Source: Bacteroidales bacterium (GTDB lineage: Bacteria; Bacteroidota; Bacteroidia; Bacteroidales; Bacteroidaceae). From it: a stretch of 34,539 nt of DNA. The notes under the pieces are model-generated. The model was given only the letters and a program-made list of their open reading frames with translations. It was not told the DNA's origin and did no database searches. The position numbers and the translations under genes are program-made. The stretch is from contig SFFY01000022.1 in the NCBI GenBank assembly GCA_004556745.1, positions 1 through 34,539 of the forward strand, read 5' to 3'. This document shows, one piece after another, positions 23,530 through 31,502 of the stretch (the stretch's first letter is position 1; each line of letters starts with the position of its first letter).

Positions 23530-24814
23530 AAATGCATCTCATAAATCCCGTTTGCTTTTTGTTAATAGGTATTCGTTTCAGATATCCCTTGTCGGCAAGT
23601 TCGTTTAAGTCAGTGCGGGCAGTTCTTTCCGTCACCCCGAATCTGTTGGACACTTCCTGGCAGGTCAGTACCAATGAGGGGTTGTCGCTCAAAAGTTTCA
23701 AGATTTGCATTTGCCGTTCGTTGATACCCTCAATGTCTGCATACTGCAAAATAGCCCCGCGCTCTTTCTGCTTTTCCGAGAGATAGACTTTGAGGTCATC
23801 GTATGCCTTTTTCATCACAGTCAGATTATGGAGAATGAAATAAGTCATATCCATTCCGTCGCTTTCTGTATAAAGAAAGGCCCGTTCATAACGCCTTTTG
23901 TTTTTGTAAATCACACGAGAAATGCTAAGATATTCCGTCAGCCAATATCCCTTTTTTAGCAGATACCAATAAAAGACGGAACGCGCCGTTCTCCCGTTGC
24001 CGTCCACAAACGGGTGAATCCATGCCAGCATAAAGTGCAGGATTATTCCCTTTACAATCGGGTGAATGAACGATGCTTCCGAGTTGTCGTTATTATTGGC
24101 AAAGTCAAACAGGTCGCGCAGCAGGCTTTCCACTTCGTTATGGCTTGGCGGCGTATGGGCCACGCTTCCCGTAATGGCATCTACCACATATATATCGTCT
24201 GTTTGGCGCAACCTTCCCTCATCGCCGGCATTGTCCAGCGTGTAAGCCGTTATGGAGGCGTGCATATTCAGCAGCATATCAAGATTAACGTCCTTTTTGC
24301 TTTCTTCTGCCAAGCGCTGTATTGTCTGATAGTTGTTTACAATCATTTGCTGGCTTTTGTTTTGCGGGCGAAGCGCTTTCCGAAGCATGTCCTTTGCCAC
24401 CTTTCGTGTAGTGGACGCCCCTTCTATTTGGCTCGACGCAATGGCTTCCTCCATAAGACTGTTAATGAGATAGCCCTGACGGTCTTTCTCTTTAATAATA
24501 TGGCTCGCTTCCGCACCCGCACCCATGTTCACGTCAAAATCATAGAGCATATTCTGAATGGCCGGGGTGATGGAGAAGTAGAATTTATAATTGCCAAACT
24601 CCACCGATTTCAGTTGCATCTGCCTTTTGGTTTTGACGGCCGCCCAAAACAATTCGGGTTTGATGTCTTTTGGAACAAGATATTTGACCTTATCCCAATA
24701 CAGATATTCACATTCCACTTTTTCCAGCAATGTCTGCAACTTGGTATCTGTGACGATGCTTAATACCTCTTCAAAATGATTTGTTGCATTTACGTTTGGA
24801 GCGTTTTCTATCAT
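23528..24814 (-). CDS. Class II Fic-domain protein (probable AMP transferase) with C-terminal winged-helix domain
   Basis: A 428-aa protein; the start at 24814 is chosen because the longer reading would begin upstream of the likely transcript start. The Fic active-site motif HPFVDGNGRTAR (267-278) is complete, including catalytic His267. An N-terminal inhibitory-helix motif SSQIEG (127-132, pattern S/T-xxx-E-G/N) marks it as class II, with its own autoinhibition. Residues ~362-428 form a DeoR/MarR-like winged helix (LTCQEVSNRFGVTERTARTDLNELADKGYLKR). Fic enzymes of this kind usually transfer AMP to protein Ser/Thr/Tyr; the target is unknown. The gene is AT-richer than its neighbours and lies between two copies of one foldback repeat, suggesting transfer. 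A strong inverted repeat at its promoter may be bound by its own winged helix. No separate antitoxin gene is seen. Confidence 0.9.
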   Translation of the reverse strand: MIENAPNVNATNHFEEVLSIVTDTKLQTLLEKVECEYLYWDKVKYLVPKDIKPELFWAAVKTKRQMQLKSVEFGNYKFYFSITPAIQNMLYDFDVNMGAGAEASHIIKEKDRQGYLINSLMEEAIASSQIEGASTTRKVAKDMLRKALRPQNKSQQMIVNNYQTIQRLAEESKKDVNLDMLLNMHASITAYTLDNAGDEGRLRQTDDIYVVDAITGSVAHTPPSHNEVESLLRDLFDFANNNDNSEASFIHPIVKGIILHFMLAWIHPFVDGNGRTARSVFYWYLLKKGYWLTEYLSISRVIYKNKRRYERAFLYTESDGMDMTYFILHNLTVMKKAYDDLKVYLSEKQKERGAILQYADIEGINERQMQILKLLSDNPSLVLTCQEVSNRFGVTERTARTDLNELADKGYLKRIPINKKQTGFMRCI

Positions 24815-24835
24815 AGCGATATTTATTTTAGGAAA

Positions 24836-24853
24836 GTAGGGGCGTTTTGCAAA
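24836..24853. repeat. Half REP-like palindrome in the Fic gene leader
   Basis: GTAGGGGCGTTTTGCAAA is present but the complementary half is missing. Read leftward, its TTTG is also the end of the predicted -7 box (24850-24857). Confidence 0.6.
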
Positions 24854-24857
24854 GTTA
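24850..24857 (-). promoter_or_regulatory. Candidate -7 box for the Fic gene
   Basis: Read leftward it is TAACTTTG. The upstream box is non-standard: TTTC at 22 bp, or TTTG at only 14 bp, both inside the inverted repeat 24871-24907. The 5' UTR would be about 30 nt. Confidence 0.5.
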
Positions 24858-24870
24858 CTGCATTTATCTC

Positions 24871-24907
24871 GCAAATGCGGAAATTTTCCGAATATTTCCG
24901 CATTTGC
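24871..24907. promoter_or_regulatory. Candidate operator: 13-bp inverted repeat at the Fic promoter
   Basis: Perfect arms GCAAATGCGGAAA (24871-24883) and TTTCCGCATTTGC (24895-24907) with an 11-bp centre. It covers the expected -33 region, so a bound dimer would block the promoter. It differs from the dispersed repeats of the window. Confidence 0.65.
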
Positions 24908-24930
24908 ACCTATTTGTTGGTTGAATTAAT

Positions 24931-25110
24931 TCCACGAGTTATTTTTTTTGCCCACGAATCACACGAATTCAATGACTGAACTGATTGAATTAGTGAAATT
25001 CGTGCGACCGAACAGGTCGCCATTATAATATAAGCAATGAATTCGTGAAGATTCGTGTGATTCGTGGGCAACAAAAAAAGATTCGTGGGCAAAAAAATAA
25101 CTCGTGGATA
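24931..25110. repeat. Foldback repeat, copy C (upstream of the Fic gene)
   Basis: A shorter copy of the same family. Outer arms are TCCACGAGTTATTTTTTTTG on the left and its complement on the right; it includes the inner GCGACC-GAACA-GGTCGC hairpin. With copy B it brackets the Fic gene. No gene is seen between here and 25378. Confidence 0.82.
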
Positions 25111-25203
25111 AAAAATAATGAGGCCATAATCGCACACACATTGGCATAAAACTCGCTTAATTTGATAAAAAACCAAGAAAATCATACTCATTAACGTTTT
25201 TTA

Positions 25204-25210
25204 CCCCCCC
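25204..25210. repeat. C7 tract just upstream of the -33 box
   Basis: Seven C end two bases before the TTTG box of the 1386-aa gene promoter. Slippage here would shift upstream contacts but not box spacing. Confidence 0.6.
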
Positions 25211-25212
25211 TG

Positions 25213-25244
25213 TTTGGCAAAGCCATTGCAATATGATAACTTTG
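25213..25244 (+). promoter_or_regulatory. Promoter of the 1386-aa gene and its small peptide
   Basis: TTTG (25213-25216), a 20-bp spacer and TAACTTTG (25237-25244). Transcription would start near 25250, giving a ~125-nt leader with a small hairpin TTAAAAC/GTTTTAA (25260-25277). Confidence 0.78.
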
Positions 25245-25377
25245 CTGCGCAGATACTTATTAAAACGTTTGTTTTAAGCGCAGAAACGTGGAGGAGGACA
25301 CAGACTCTTTCACTCTTTTGCTGTCTTATAATCATTGCTAAAACATAAAATTATAATCAATAAACATTTCAATTATT

Positions 25378-28300
25378 ATGAGAAACAGGTTTACCCTTTT
25401 CCTTATGCTGATGTTCTTGATGGGCACCGGCATGAATGCGCAAACCGTCGTGGCGAAGATGAAAGCCTTAGCAGAAGCCGCTGGCAACAGCGACACGAAG
25501 GCGACCGTCTCTACTGTATGGCAGTCGGACGACGAAGACGGCGCAGTTTATGAATTTTCAAACGACAAGTATTTGGGCGCAATCTCAAATCCAGCGGTTG
25601 TCGAAGCCTTGGAAGGCGACAAGTATGTTACCATTGCCATGTGGGTCTACGGACGCACCACGAGCAACCAGTGCGTATTTGGTTATGGCAACGTGAACGA
25701 TGGTGTGAAGTTCCAGCAAAACGGCAAGTCTATCAGTGCTACAAGAAAAGGACGTAGCGATATAGGCGGATGGAGCAGAGATGAACTTTTAGACGACGAA
25801 TGGAACTTCATCGCCTTTGCAGTGGCCGGCAAGGCAAATACAACTGCCACCAAGGGCAAATATTATATCAACAACATCAATGACAATCATTCTGACCTGA
25901 AACTTAGCAACATGGCAACGACAGCAGTTGAAAACAAGTTGCTCGCTATCGGCTCGGGCGACCAAAACATCGCCCGCGAAGCCTATAACGGCATGATTGC
26001 CAATCTGACGGTTATCACGTCCGACGATCTGCTTACGAACGACGAAATTAAAGAATTGGTCGGCACCGTATCTCGCATTGACGGCAAGCGCCGCGTGACC
26101 ATCAACTATAACTACGGCAACGGTACGTTTAGCCAGAAGATTCTCGTTGACCCCGGGAGTACATTCGACGTGCCCACGCCTGACTTCTACACAAGTTTTT
26201 CGCAGACTACCATCACCGACGACAATTCCTCCACGAGCTACAACGTGACTTGCGTCGAAAACTTCCCATTCACGGCAGGCACATTCTACAAACTCAAGCT
26301 CCGCGAAAAGGACACAGGTATTACCACCAGATACGTCGTCTGGGACGGCACAAGCGAAAACATCAACACGCGCAAGAGTGATGCGGAAGCAACGAGTGCC
26401 GGTATGGGCAGCTATTGGCGCTTTGAGCGCGTGCCCAACACCGAGAACCAAGTGCGCCTCTTCACCAACTGCAAGGGCAAGAGCCAGGCCGTGACCTTTA
26501 CCGATATGGCAACAGATAGGCAGGCTGCCACCCTTACGGACAACGGCACTATTTTTATGGTGAAGACCGGCAATAGCGAATACACCGACCCCAAGGGCTT
26601 CCGCCTTTCTAGCCTGACAAACGATAACCACAACGTCAACGACGTAGATGGCACATTGGGTGTCTGGACAAGCGAACTAAGTAAGACCGATGGCGGCTCT
26701 ACCTTCACCGTGTACGATATAGATGCCCAGCAGCCTACGGAAGTCACCTCTGCCACCTGCACGGACGAGAACCGCATCACTGCTACATACAGCATTGCCT
26801 CCAAGGGCTATTACTGGAACGGCACGGCTTCCGACGCCGTCAGCGCCCCCGTGCTGCCCGGCTATATGGAAGCAACTACGGCAAGAATCACCGCCGAAGG
26901 AGCACTCTCGTTCAACTATACCAATAACTACCCCTTTGTCGTTTCAACCGACAATGCCAAATACTTCCAGTCGCTGAAAGTGCGCAACGATGCCACCCAC
27001 TATGTCACGGCAACCTACAACAGCGGCAGCTTTGCAGCCGGCACGACCAAATCCCGCGACAACGGCATTACCACGGACGAAACCAAGCAGGGCGTCATGA
27101 AGAGCGGCTGGGCGTTCGTGAAAGAGCCAGGCACTATCAACAAGTTCCGCATTTACAATGAAGCAACGGGCAACCTGCAGCTCCATCTCCAAAACCAGAA
27201 CAACAGCACTGCCGCCACAATGGCAGCATCGGGCACGGCATTCGTTGTAGAGCTCCAGCCCACAGAGTTTACCGCCTTCACCGGCGGCTTCACCATTCGT
27301 GTCAATGAGAACGACTCCCACGCCTTGGGCGACCACGGCAGCGGCGCATTGGCTTATTGGAACAACCGCGGAAGTTCCGAATTGAACGACAATGGTTCTA
27401 TCTTCCGCGTAGCAGATGCCGACGTTTGGGTAGAGCAGGTTTATACTGACTTCGTGACCAATAGCGATGCCTGGGTAGCTAGCCTCGTGAACCAGCAGGC
27501 AGCCAGCCTCCCCGCCTACACCGCTGCCAAGACGGAAGCCGCGACGGTGATGTCGACCAACACTTCCACCAATGCCCAAAAGATGCAGGCCTACCGCAAG
27601 GTTGCCCAGTCGCTCTATACGGCAAAGACCAACCTTTTGGCAGAAGCCGATGCCGCGCAAATTTACAAACTGCGCTCGCTGACCAATAGCGGCGACTTGT
27701 ATCTGAATGTTAAGAACAACGACCTTAAAGGCGTTATCATCACCCAGCCTATAAAGTATCTCAGAAACCAGATGTTCCAATTCGTAAAGAATGAGACATC
27801 CGGGCAGTATGCCATCAAGTGCATCGCAGACAACTCCATGCTGCTAAACTCCACAGGCACTAACTATTGGGACATCAAGAGCACAACCAATATCGATACC
27901 GAGACCCCTTCGGAGTACACCTTGGGCAACGTTTACAACGGCATTTACACAATTTCAAAAGAAGCAGGCAAATACCTTTCGCCCGACGGCACGCGCCAAG
28001 CCGACGGTACATACATTATGTACTCCAATATAACCACAGCTAACGCTTGGGCTTTGGAACCCGTAAGTGCCACAGATGCCGCCAAGGGAGACAATGAAAA
28101 CTATAAAGCCCTCTCTGAACTTTACCAAACCTATCTGCCCTATAAGAACCTTTATGTAGCTGAAAAGGCAGGCCTGCCCGGTTATCCGAAGAGTTATGAA
28201 AACTTAGATCCGGCATTTTTGATGGATGATCAACTTAAGTCTGCCGAAACCCTTCTGAACAAGCCGACAAGCCCCACGGCCGAAGAAGTAATACCGTACA

Positions 28301-29538
28301 GGGATATGTTCCCCATTCTTCGTGATAGACTGCTGGACGATCTCGTGAATTATCCCGAAAACCGCTATTTCTCTATCAAGAATACCGATAACCGAGGCTA
28401 TCTCGTTTACGCCGCAAATGCTCCAAAAGGTACGGTCAACGAGGAAGAATGGAACTACGTGTGGTCGACAGGCAAATCCTACAACGTCACCAACGGAGAA
28501 GAAACAACACCAGTCAGTGTGACCTTCGATGCCTCCAACGCCGCCCACCTCTGGTGCTTCCTCAACCACACAAAGGTTGACGGCACCGCAGAACACTATC
28601 TCTACAACGTTGGGCTTAAGAAGTACGCACGTCCTACAAAGGTCGTTGGCACATACGGCGACTACACATGGGTGCTGACCGATGAGCCCGCGCCTATAAC
28701 ATTAAAAGTTTACGATGCCCCCAATCACAAGATGGCTATCACCGCCAAAAGCGCAGAAGTAGCATCTGATACCGAGGTATACGCATCTGTCAGCAACAAT
28801 TACACTGGTCCCGTAATCAACTACTACTCACAAAACGACGGCGGCGTACCCTTCACCTTCGACTGGGGCACGGTTGAATTCGCCGCCTCCGACACCACTG
28901 ATGTGGCAGCCCTCGTGCGCACCTCCATCACGCTGCGCCCCGTGGCAAAGGCCACGAATCCCCTCATCACAGGCCTTGACGACAACCAGACCATCTGCAC
29001 CTACAGTTCTACAAAGGCATTCCGCGTGCCCGCAGGCGTAACCGCCTATTATGCCACGAGAAGAGATGACAACAACATCGTAAGACTCAAAGCCGTGCCC
29101 GACGGCATCGTGCCTGCCAACGAGGGCGTGCTCCTTGTGGGCGACGTGAACAAGACACAGGCCATGCTCGACGTGGACTACCGTACCAAAGTCACTGCCG
29201 AAGGCAACATCTTCAGCAACACGGCAAGCGGCCCAACAGCCATGGGCGCTAACTGCTACATCTTGGCACAGACTGCTGAACAAGGCATCGGCTTCTACCA
29301 CGCAATAGAAAACACGACTCTCTCGCAGGGCAAGGCCTACCTCGACTTCTCGGGCAGTCCTGTCCGTGCCTTCACGCTCAGCTTCGGCGATGACGATGTG
29401 ACCACCGGCATCACCAACATCGAGGCCGATGGCAACGCAGAAAAAGCCCCCGTCTACGACCTCAGCGGCCGCCGCATCGCACAGCCTTCCGGTCGAGGCA
29501 TCTATATCAAAAACGGCAAGAAGTATTTTGTAAAATAA
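25378..29538 (+). CDS. Very large secreted surface protein with LamG-like domain and GIYIxNGKKxFVK tail (1386 aa)
   Basis: A signal peptide (1-21, ending GMNAQ) precedes a concanavalin/LamG-like domain at about 55-229 (VTIAMWVYG, DDEWNFIAFAVAG, YNGMIANLTVI). Two or more related beta modules follow, each with an NFPF or NYPF segment and a KLR/KVR strand (e.g. ENFPFTAGTFYKLKLR and NNYPFVVSTDNAKYFQSLKV), alternating with beta-trefoil-like stretches. Helical regions lie at about 684-754 and 900-970. The final ~200 residues match the C-terminal module of the 774-aa protein, with IVPANEGVLL, YDLSGRRIAQ and the tail GIYIKNGKKYFVK. The fold suggests glycan or host-surface binding; no catalytic motif was found. 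A 60-aa MKKxYxSP peptide gene follows after 19 bp. Confidence 0.85.
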   Translation: MRNRFTLFLMLMFLMGTGMNAQTVVAKMKALAEAAGNSDTKATVSTVWQSDDEDGAVYEFSNDKYLGAISNPAVVEALEGDKYVTIAMWVYGRTTSNQCVFGYGNVNDGVKFQQNGKSISATRKGRSDIGGWSRDELLDDEWNFIAFAVAGKANTTATKGKYYINNINDNHSDLKLSNMATTAVENKLLAIGSGDQNIAREAYNGMIANLTVITSDDLLTNDEIKELVGTVSRIDGKRRVTINYNYGNGTFSQKILVDPGSTFDVPTPDFYTSFSQTTITDDNSSTSYNVTCVENFPFTAGTFYKLKLREKDTGITTRYVVWDGTSENINTRKSDAEATSAGMGSYWRFERVPNTENQVRLFTNCKGKSQAVTFTDMATDRQAATLTDNGTIFMVKTGNSEYTDPKGFRLSSLTNDNHNVNDVDGTLGVWTSELSKTDGGSTFTVYDIDAQQPTEVTSATCTDENRITATYSIASKGYYWNGTASDAVSAPVLPGYMEATTARITAEGALSFNYTNNYPFVVSTDNAKYFQSLKVRNDATHYVTATYNSGSFAAGTTKSRDNGITTDETKQGVMKSGWAFVKEPGTINKFRIYNEATGNLQLHLQNQNNSTAATMAASGTAFVVELQPTEFTAFTGGFTIRVNENDSHALGDHGSGALAYWNNRGSSELNDNGSIFRVADADVWVEQVYTDFVTNSDAWVASLVNQQAASLPAYTAAKTEAATVMSTNTSTNAQKMQAYRKVAQSLYTAKTNLLAEADAAQIYKLRSLTNSGDLYLNVKNNDLKGVIITQPIKYLRNQMFQFVKNETSGQYAIKCIADNSMLLNSTGTNYWDIKSTTNIDTETPSEYTLGNVYNGIYTISKEAGKYLSPDGTRQADGTYIMYSNITTANAWALEPVSATDAAKGDNENYKALSELYQTYLPYKNLYVAEKAGLPGYPKSYENLDPAFLMDDQLKSAETLLNKPTSPTAEEVIPYRDMFPILRDRLLDDLVNYPENRYFSIKNTDNRGYLVYAANAPKGTVNEEEWNYVWSTGKSYNVTNGEETTPVSVTFDASNAAHLWCFLNHTKVDGTAEHYLYNVGLKKYARPTKVVGTYGDYTWVLTDEPAPITLKVYDAPNHKMAITAKSAEVASDTEVYASVSNNYTGPVINYYSQNDGGVPFTFDWGTVEFAASDTTDVAALVRTSITLRPVAKATNPLITGLDDNQTICTYSSTKAFRVPAGVTAYYATRRDDNNIVRLKAVPDGIVPANEGVLLVGDVNKTQAMLDVDYRTKVTAEGNIFSNTASGPTAMGANCYILAQTAEQGIGFYHAIENTTLSQGKAYLDFSGSPVRAFTLSFGDDDVTTGITNIEADGNAEKAPVYDLSGRRIAQPSGRGIYIKNGKKYFVK

Positions 29539-29557
29539 CTCATAAACAGAACGAATC

Positions 29558-29740
29558 ATGAAAAAGACATATCAATCTCCATCGTTGAGCGTCTACTCCC
29601 TCCACACAGAAGGACTGCTCGCCACATCTCCCGGTGTTGGCACGGGTGAGGGCAGCCAAGATGCCGCTGGTGGCTTCACCAACAAGAAACAACAAACCGA
29701 CATGTGGGGCAACGACCCCAACAAGGGCATTTGGCAATAA
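29558..29740 (+). CDS. Small MKKxYxSP-type peptide (60 aa), partner of the 1386-aa secreted protein
   Basis: Begins MKKTYQSPSLSVYSLHTEGLL and ends DMWGNDPNKGIWQ. It shares MKKxYxSPS, V, LHxE, LL and T-N-KKQ with the 65-aa peptide at 330-527. The middle is rich in Gly/Ser (GVGTGEGSQDAAGG), like the flexible or core part of a precursor peptide, but no modifying enzyme is near. There is no signal peptide. It starts 19 bp after the stop of the large gene and is followed by a terminator, so the two form one transcription unit. Function unknown. Confidence 0.75.
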   Translation: MKKTYQSPSLSVYSLHTEGLLATSPGVGTGEGSQDAAGGFTNKKQQTDMWGNDPNKGIWQ

Positions 29741-29765
29741 GCCTTTTGCCGAAACAACATCATAG

Positions 29766-29805
29766 AAATCCCGCCTGCACGAGCGAAACGTGCAGGCGGG
29801 GTTTG
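29766..29805 (+). terminator. Terminator of the 1386-aa/60-aa gene pair
   Basis: 11-bp GC-rich stem CCCGCCTGCAC / GTGCAGGCGGG (29770-29780 and 29790-29800), extended by A-T pairs, loop GAGCGAAAC, followed by GTTTGCTTT. The T tract is interrupted. Confidence 0.7.
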
Positions 29806-29878
29806 CTTTATGCCAAGATGGGCCGAACAATCTGCGCAGAGCGTGGAAACTATCTTTGCGCTTCGCGGCTTTGGGCGT

Positions 29879-29933
29879 TGCGCCGCATGGAGTAGGGGCG
29901 TTTTGCAAAACGCCCGCCGAGTGCGCCGCATGG
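29879..29933. repeat. REP-like palindrome bracketed by 12-bp direct repeats
   Basis: The palindrome (29892-29918; centre TTTTGCAAAA, full symmetric arms) lies between two direct copies of TGCGCCGCATGG (29879-29890 and 29922-29933). The same word occurs as an inverted pair next to the tandem palindromes at 10955-10993. Confidence 0.75.
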
Positions 29934-29958
29934 CATCTGTCAATGAGGAAATTATTAA

Positions 29959-29982
29959 CCGGGCGTATGCCGTACGCCCCAC
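29959..29982. repeat. REP-like palindrome downstream of porT
   Basis: CCGGGCGTAT-GCCGTACGCCCCAC, just past the porT stop codon; the edge reads CCCCAC rather than CCCCTAC. Confidence 0.7.
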
Positions 29983-29994
29983 GCGCGGGGAAGA

Positions 29995-30708
29995 TTATTC
30001 AAAGTAGAAAGTGAGGACAAACATGCCGATGGAGGCGCGGTCGATGCTCTGCGTGTAGATGAGTTGCGTGGGGTCGGTGAGGTCGCTGCGGTTTTTGTTG
30101 AGCGCATTGCCGAGGCCGAAGCAGAATTTGAGTTCGGGAATGAATTTGAAGAAAGGCATGTAGAGGTCGCAGCCGAGACCCGCCTCGAGCATAAAGTTGA
30201 AGGGTTTGGCACGCAGTTTGGTTTGCTTGTTGGTCACGAGGTCGTACATCGGTTGCACGCCGGCAATGACGTAGGGGCGGAAGTTGTTGAAGCGTTGCCC
30301 GCTAAACTTAAAGTCAACGGGTACGCCAATGTAACAGGATTTCATGTCTTGCGACTCCTCCTTGCCCGTTCTTAGATTTCTGAACGCGAGGTGCTTGCTG
30401 CCGAAGTGGAGCGAGGGAACGACACGCAGTCCGATGTGCTTGCTCATCTTCCATTCGCCCAGCACGCCCACGCTGAAGCCGAAGTTCTGGCGGTCGGTAC
30501 TGGCCACCCACTGGTCGCCCGTGTCGGGGTCGATGTAGCCGTTGTTGTCGAGGCGCATCCCTTGGTCGTGCAAGCCGATGAAGAAGCCGTAGTGGAAGCG
30601 GCGCTCGTCGATGAACGGCTTGTTTTGCACGCGCCGCTTCTGGGCCTGCGCCGTGCCGAGGGCACAGAGCAGGACGAGGAGGGATAATATGTGGCGAATG
30701 GCGGTCAT
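29995..30708 (-). CDS. porT: PorT-like outer-membrane protein of the type IX secretion system
   Basis: A 237-aa protein. Residues 1-22 are a signal peptide (ending AQAQ). The mature part is an eight-strand-type outer-membrane beta-barrel with the PorT pattern: FIDERRFHYGFFIGLHDQGM near the start, NNFRPYVIAGVQPMYDL, a KPFNFMLEAGLGCDLYMPFFKF segment and a C-terminal IDRASIGMFVLTFYFE ending in an aromatic-charged strand. Length agrees with P. gingivalis PorT (about 240 aa). PorT is required for T9SS export in known systems, and this window encodes several proteins with T9SS-type tails. It stands alone on its strand; no clear promoter was seen. The call is from remembered motif resemblance, so a generic porin-family barrel is the alternative. 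Confidence 0.8.
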   Translation of the reverse strand: MTAIRHILSLLVLLCALGTAQAQKRRVQNKPFIDERRFHYGFFIGLHDQGMRLDNNGYIDPDTGDQWVASTDRQNFGFSVGVLGEWKMSKHIGLRVVPSLHFGSKHLAFRNLRTGKEESQDMKSCYIGVPVDFKFSGQRFNNFRPYVIAGVQPMYDLVTNKQTKLRAKPFNFMLEAGLGCDLYMPFFKFIPELKFCFGLGNALNKNRSDLTDPTQLIYTQSIDRASIGMFVLTFYFE

Positions 30709-30814
30709 TGTATTATATAACGCATTTCGAGGCGGTTTATTGTGTGGAGAGGGGCTTGTGGATAAACAATGGCGGCGGAAGGACAGGAATTGTATCAGAT
30801 AAAAACCATAAAAA

Positions 30815-30955
30815 ACAGCTTGTTCTGTGTGGGCCTGCGGCTTGCCTTTGCGAATAGTCCCCGAGCCTGTGAGCCTGTCGGCTCCCGTCTCGCGTCCTCT
30901 CCGCTAAGGCGGCGGACGGTTTCCGCCCGCCCCACACAGAACAAGAGAAAAACCG
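30815..30955 (+). repeat. Structured dispersed repeat, copy 1
   Basis: Ends pair with each other (CTTGTTCTGTGTGGG with CCCACACAGAACAAG). Inside lies GAGCCTGTGAGCCTGTCGGC and a GCTAAGGC...CCGCCCGCCC block. The same blocks recur at 31040-31160, 34290-34405 and 34496-34539. Confidence 0.7.
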
Positions 30956-31039
30956 GTAAAAACCCATTTGCAATGAAAGTTACATTCGTGGTTATCTTGA
31001 TGGCATCAAGGTCTCACGGGTTTTTAATGGTTTTTCCCT

Positions 31040-31160
31040 TGCGATGTTTGAAGCGGGCGGGAACCGACCGCAGCCGCAGGGATTAAAGGCGAGCAAAAGC
31101 CGAGAGGCTTTTAGGCTCGGCGTTAAGACTGGCGGCGTAGCCCTTGGGCTTCAAACGGAG
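31040..31160 (-). repeat. Structured dispersed repeat, copy 2
   Basis: The reverse complement closely matches 34290-34405: shared words are CCGTTTGAAGCCCAAGGGC, TCTTAACGCCGAGCCT and CCCTGCGGCTGCGGTCGG. The ends pair (GTTTGAAGC with GCTTCAAAC). Confidence 0.75.
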
Positions 31161-31334
31161 CAAGATGTTTTTCATGGTTTTTATCCATAACCCTTTGCCT
31201 GTACCAGCCCATTTGACAACAAACAAAGCGCATAAAAAGCAAAGTCTGCATTGCAAAATGAAAGCGATGAGTTAAAAAACAATGACAAACGGCAGATTTT
31301 TGGCCTTTGCCCTTGCAAATACGAAAAATGGGCG

Positions 31335-31342
31335 TAACTTTG
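31335..31342 (+). promoter_or_regulatory. Candidate promoter of a short untranslated transcript
   Basis: TAACTTTG; the upstream box is weak (CTTG at a 19-bp spacer). It would start a transcript near 31349 that meets the terminator at 31385-31411. Confidence 0.45.
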
Positions 31343-31348
31343 CATCGT

Positions 31349-31411
31349 GTTTTTCATAGTATTAGATTTAAGGTTAATAAGGTTGGGATACAGAGGTATC
31401 CCATTTTTTTT
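31349..31411 (+). ncRNA. Possible ~60-nt small RNA or leader upstream of mdh
   Basis: Defined only by a -7 box at 31335-31342 and a terminator at 31385-31411; no start codon with a sensible frame lies inside. It could be a small RNA, an attenuated mdh leader or a chance arrangement. Confidence 0.3.
31385..31411 (+). terminator. Rho-independent terminator upstream of mdh
   Basis: Stem GGGATAC / GTATCCC (31385-31391 and 31396-31402), tetraloop AGAG, then eight T (31404-31411). No gene precedes it on this strand within the window's 30.7-31.4 kb interval. Confidence 0.8.
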
Positions 31412-31445
31412 GCCCTTATCCTATGTGCCCTTGCGGCGTTTTTCG

Positions 31446-31453
31446 TAACTTTG
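31446..31453 (+). promoter_or_regulatory. mdh promoter (-7 box)
   Basis: TAACTTTG, with no good TTTG at 19-21 bp upstream. The 5' UTR would be about 45 nt. Confidence 0.55.
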
Positions 31454-31502
31454 CAAGTAGGAAAACGCGGAATAATCCAAACTCAATAAATATTTTATAC
31501 TT

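Larger units (their letters stand above)
30709..31502. other. Gene-free region between porT and mdh
   Basis: No gene is supported. It contains two copies of a structured repeat (30815-30955, 31040-31160), a possible promoter (31335-31342), a terminator (31385-31411) and the mdh promoter (31446-31453). Open frames here arise from the repeats. Confidence 0.75.

Noticed and set aside
30769..31086. 105-aa rightward open frame
   Set aside because: It is made almost entirely of the structured repeat and has no protein-like features.
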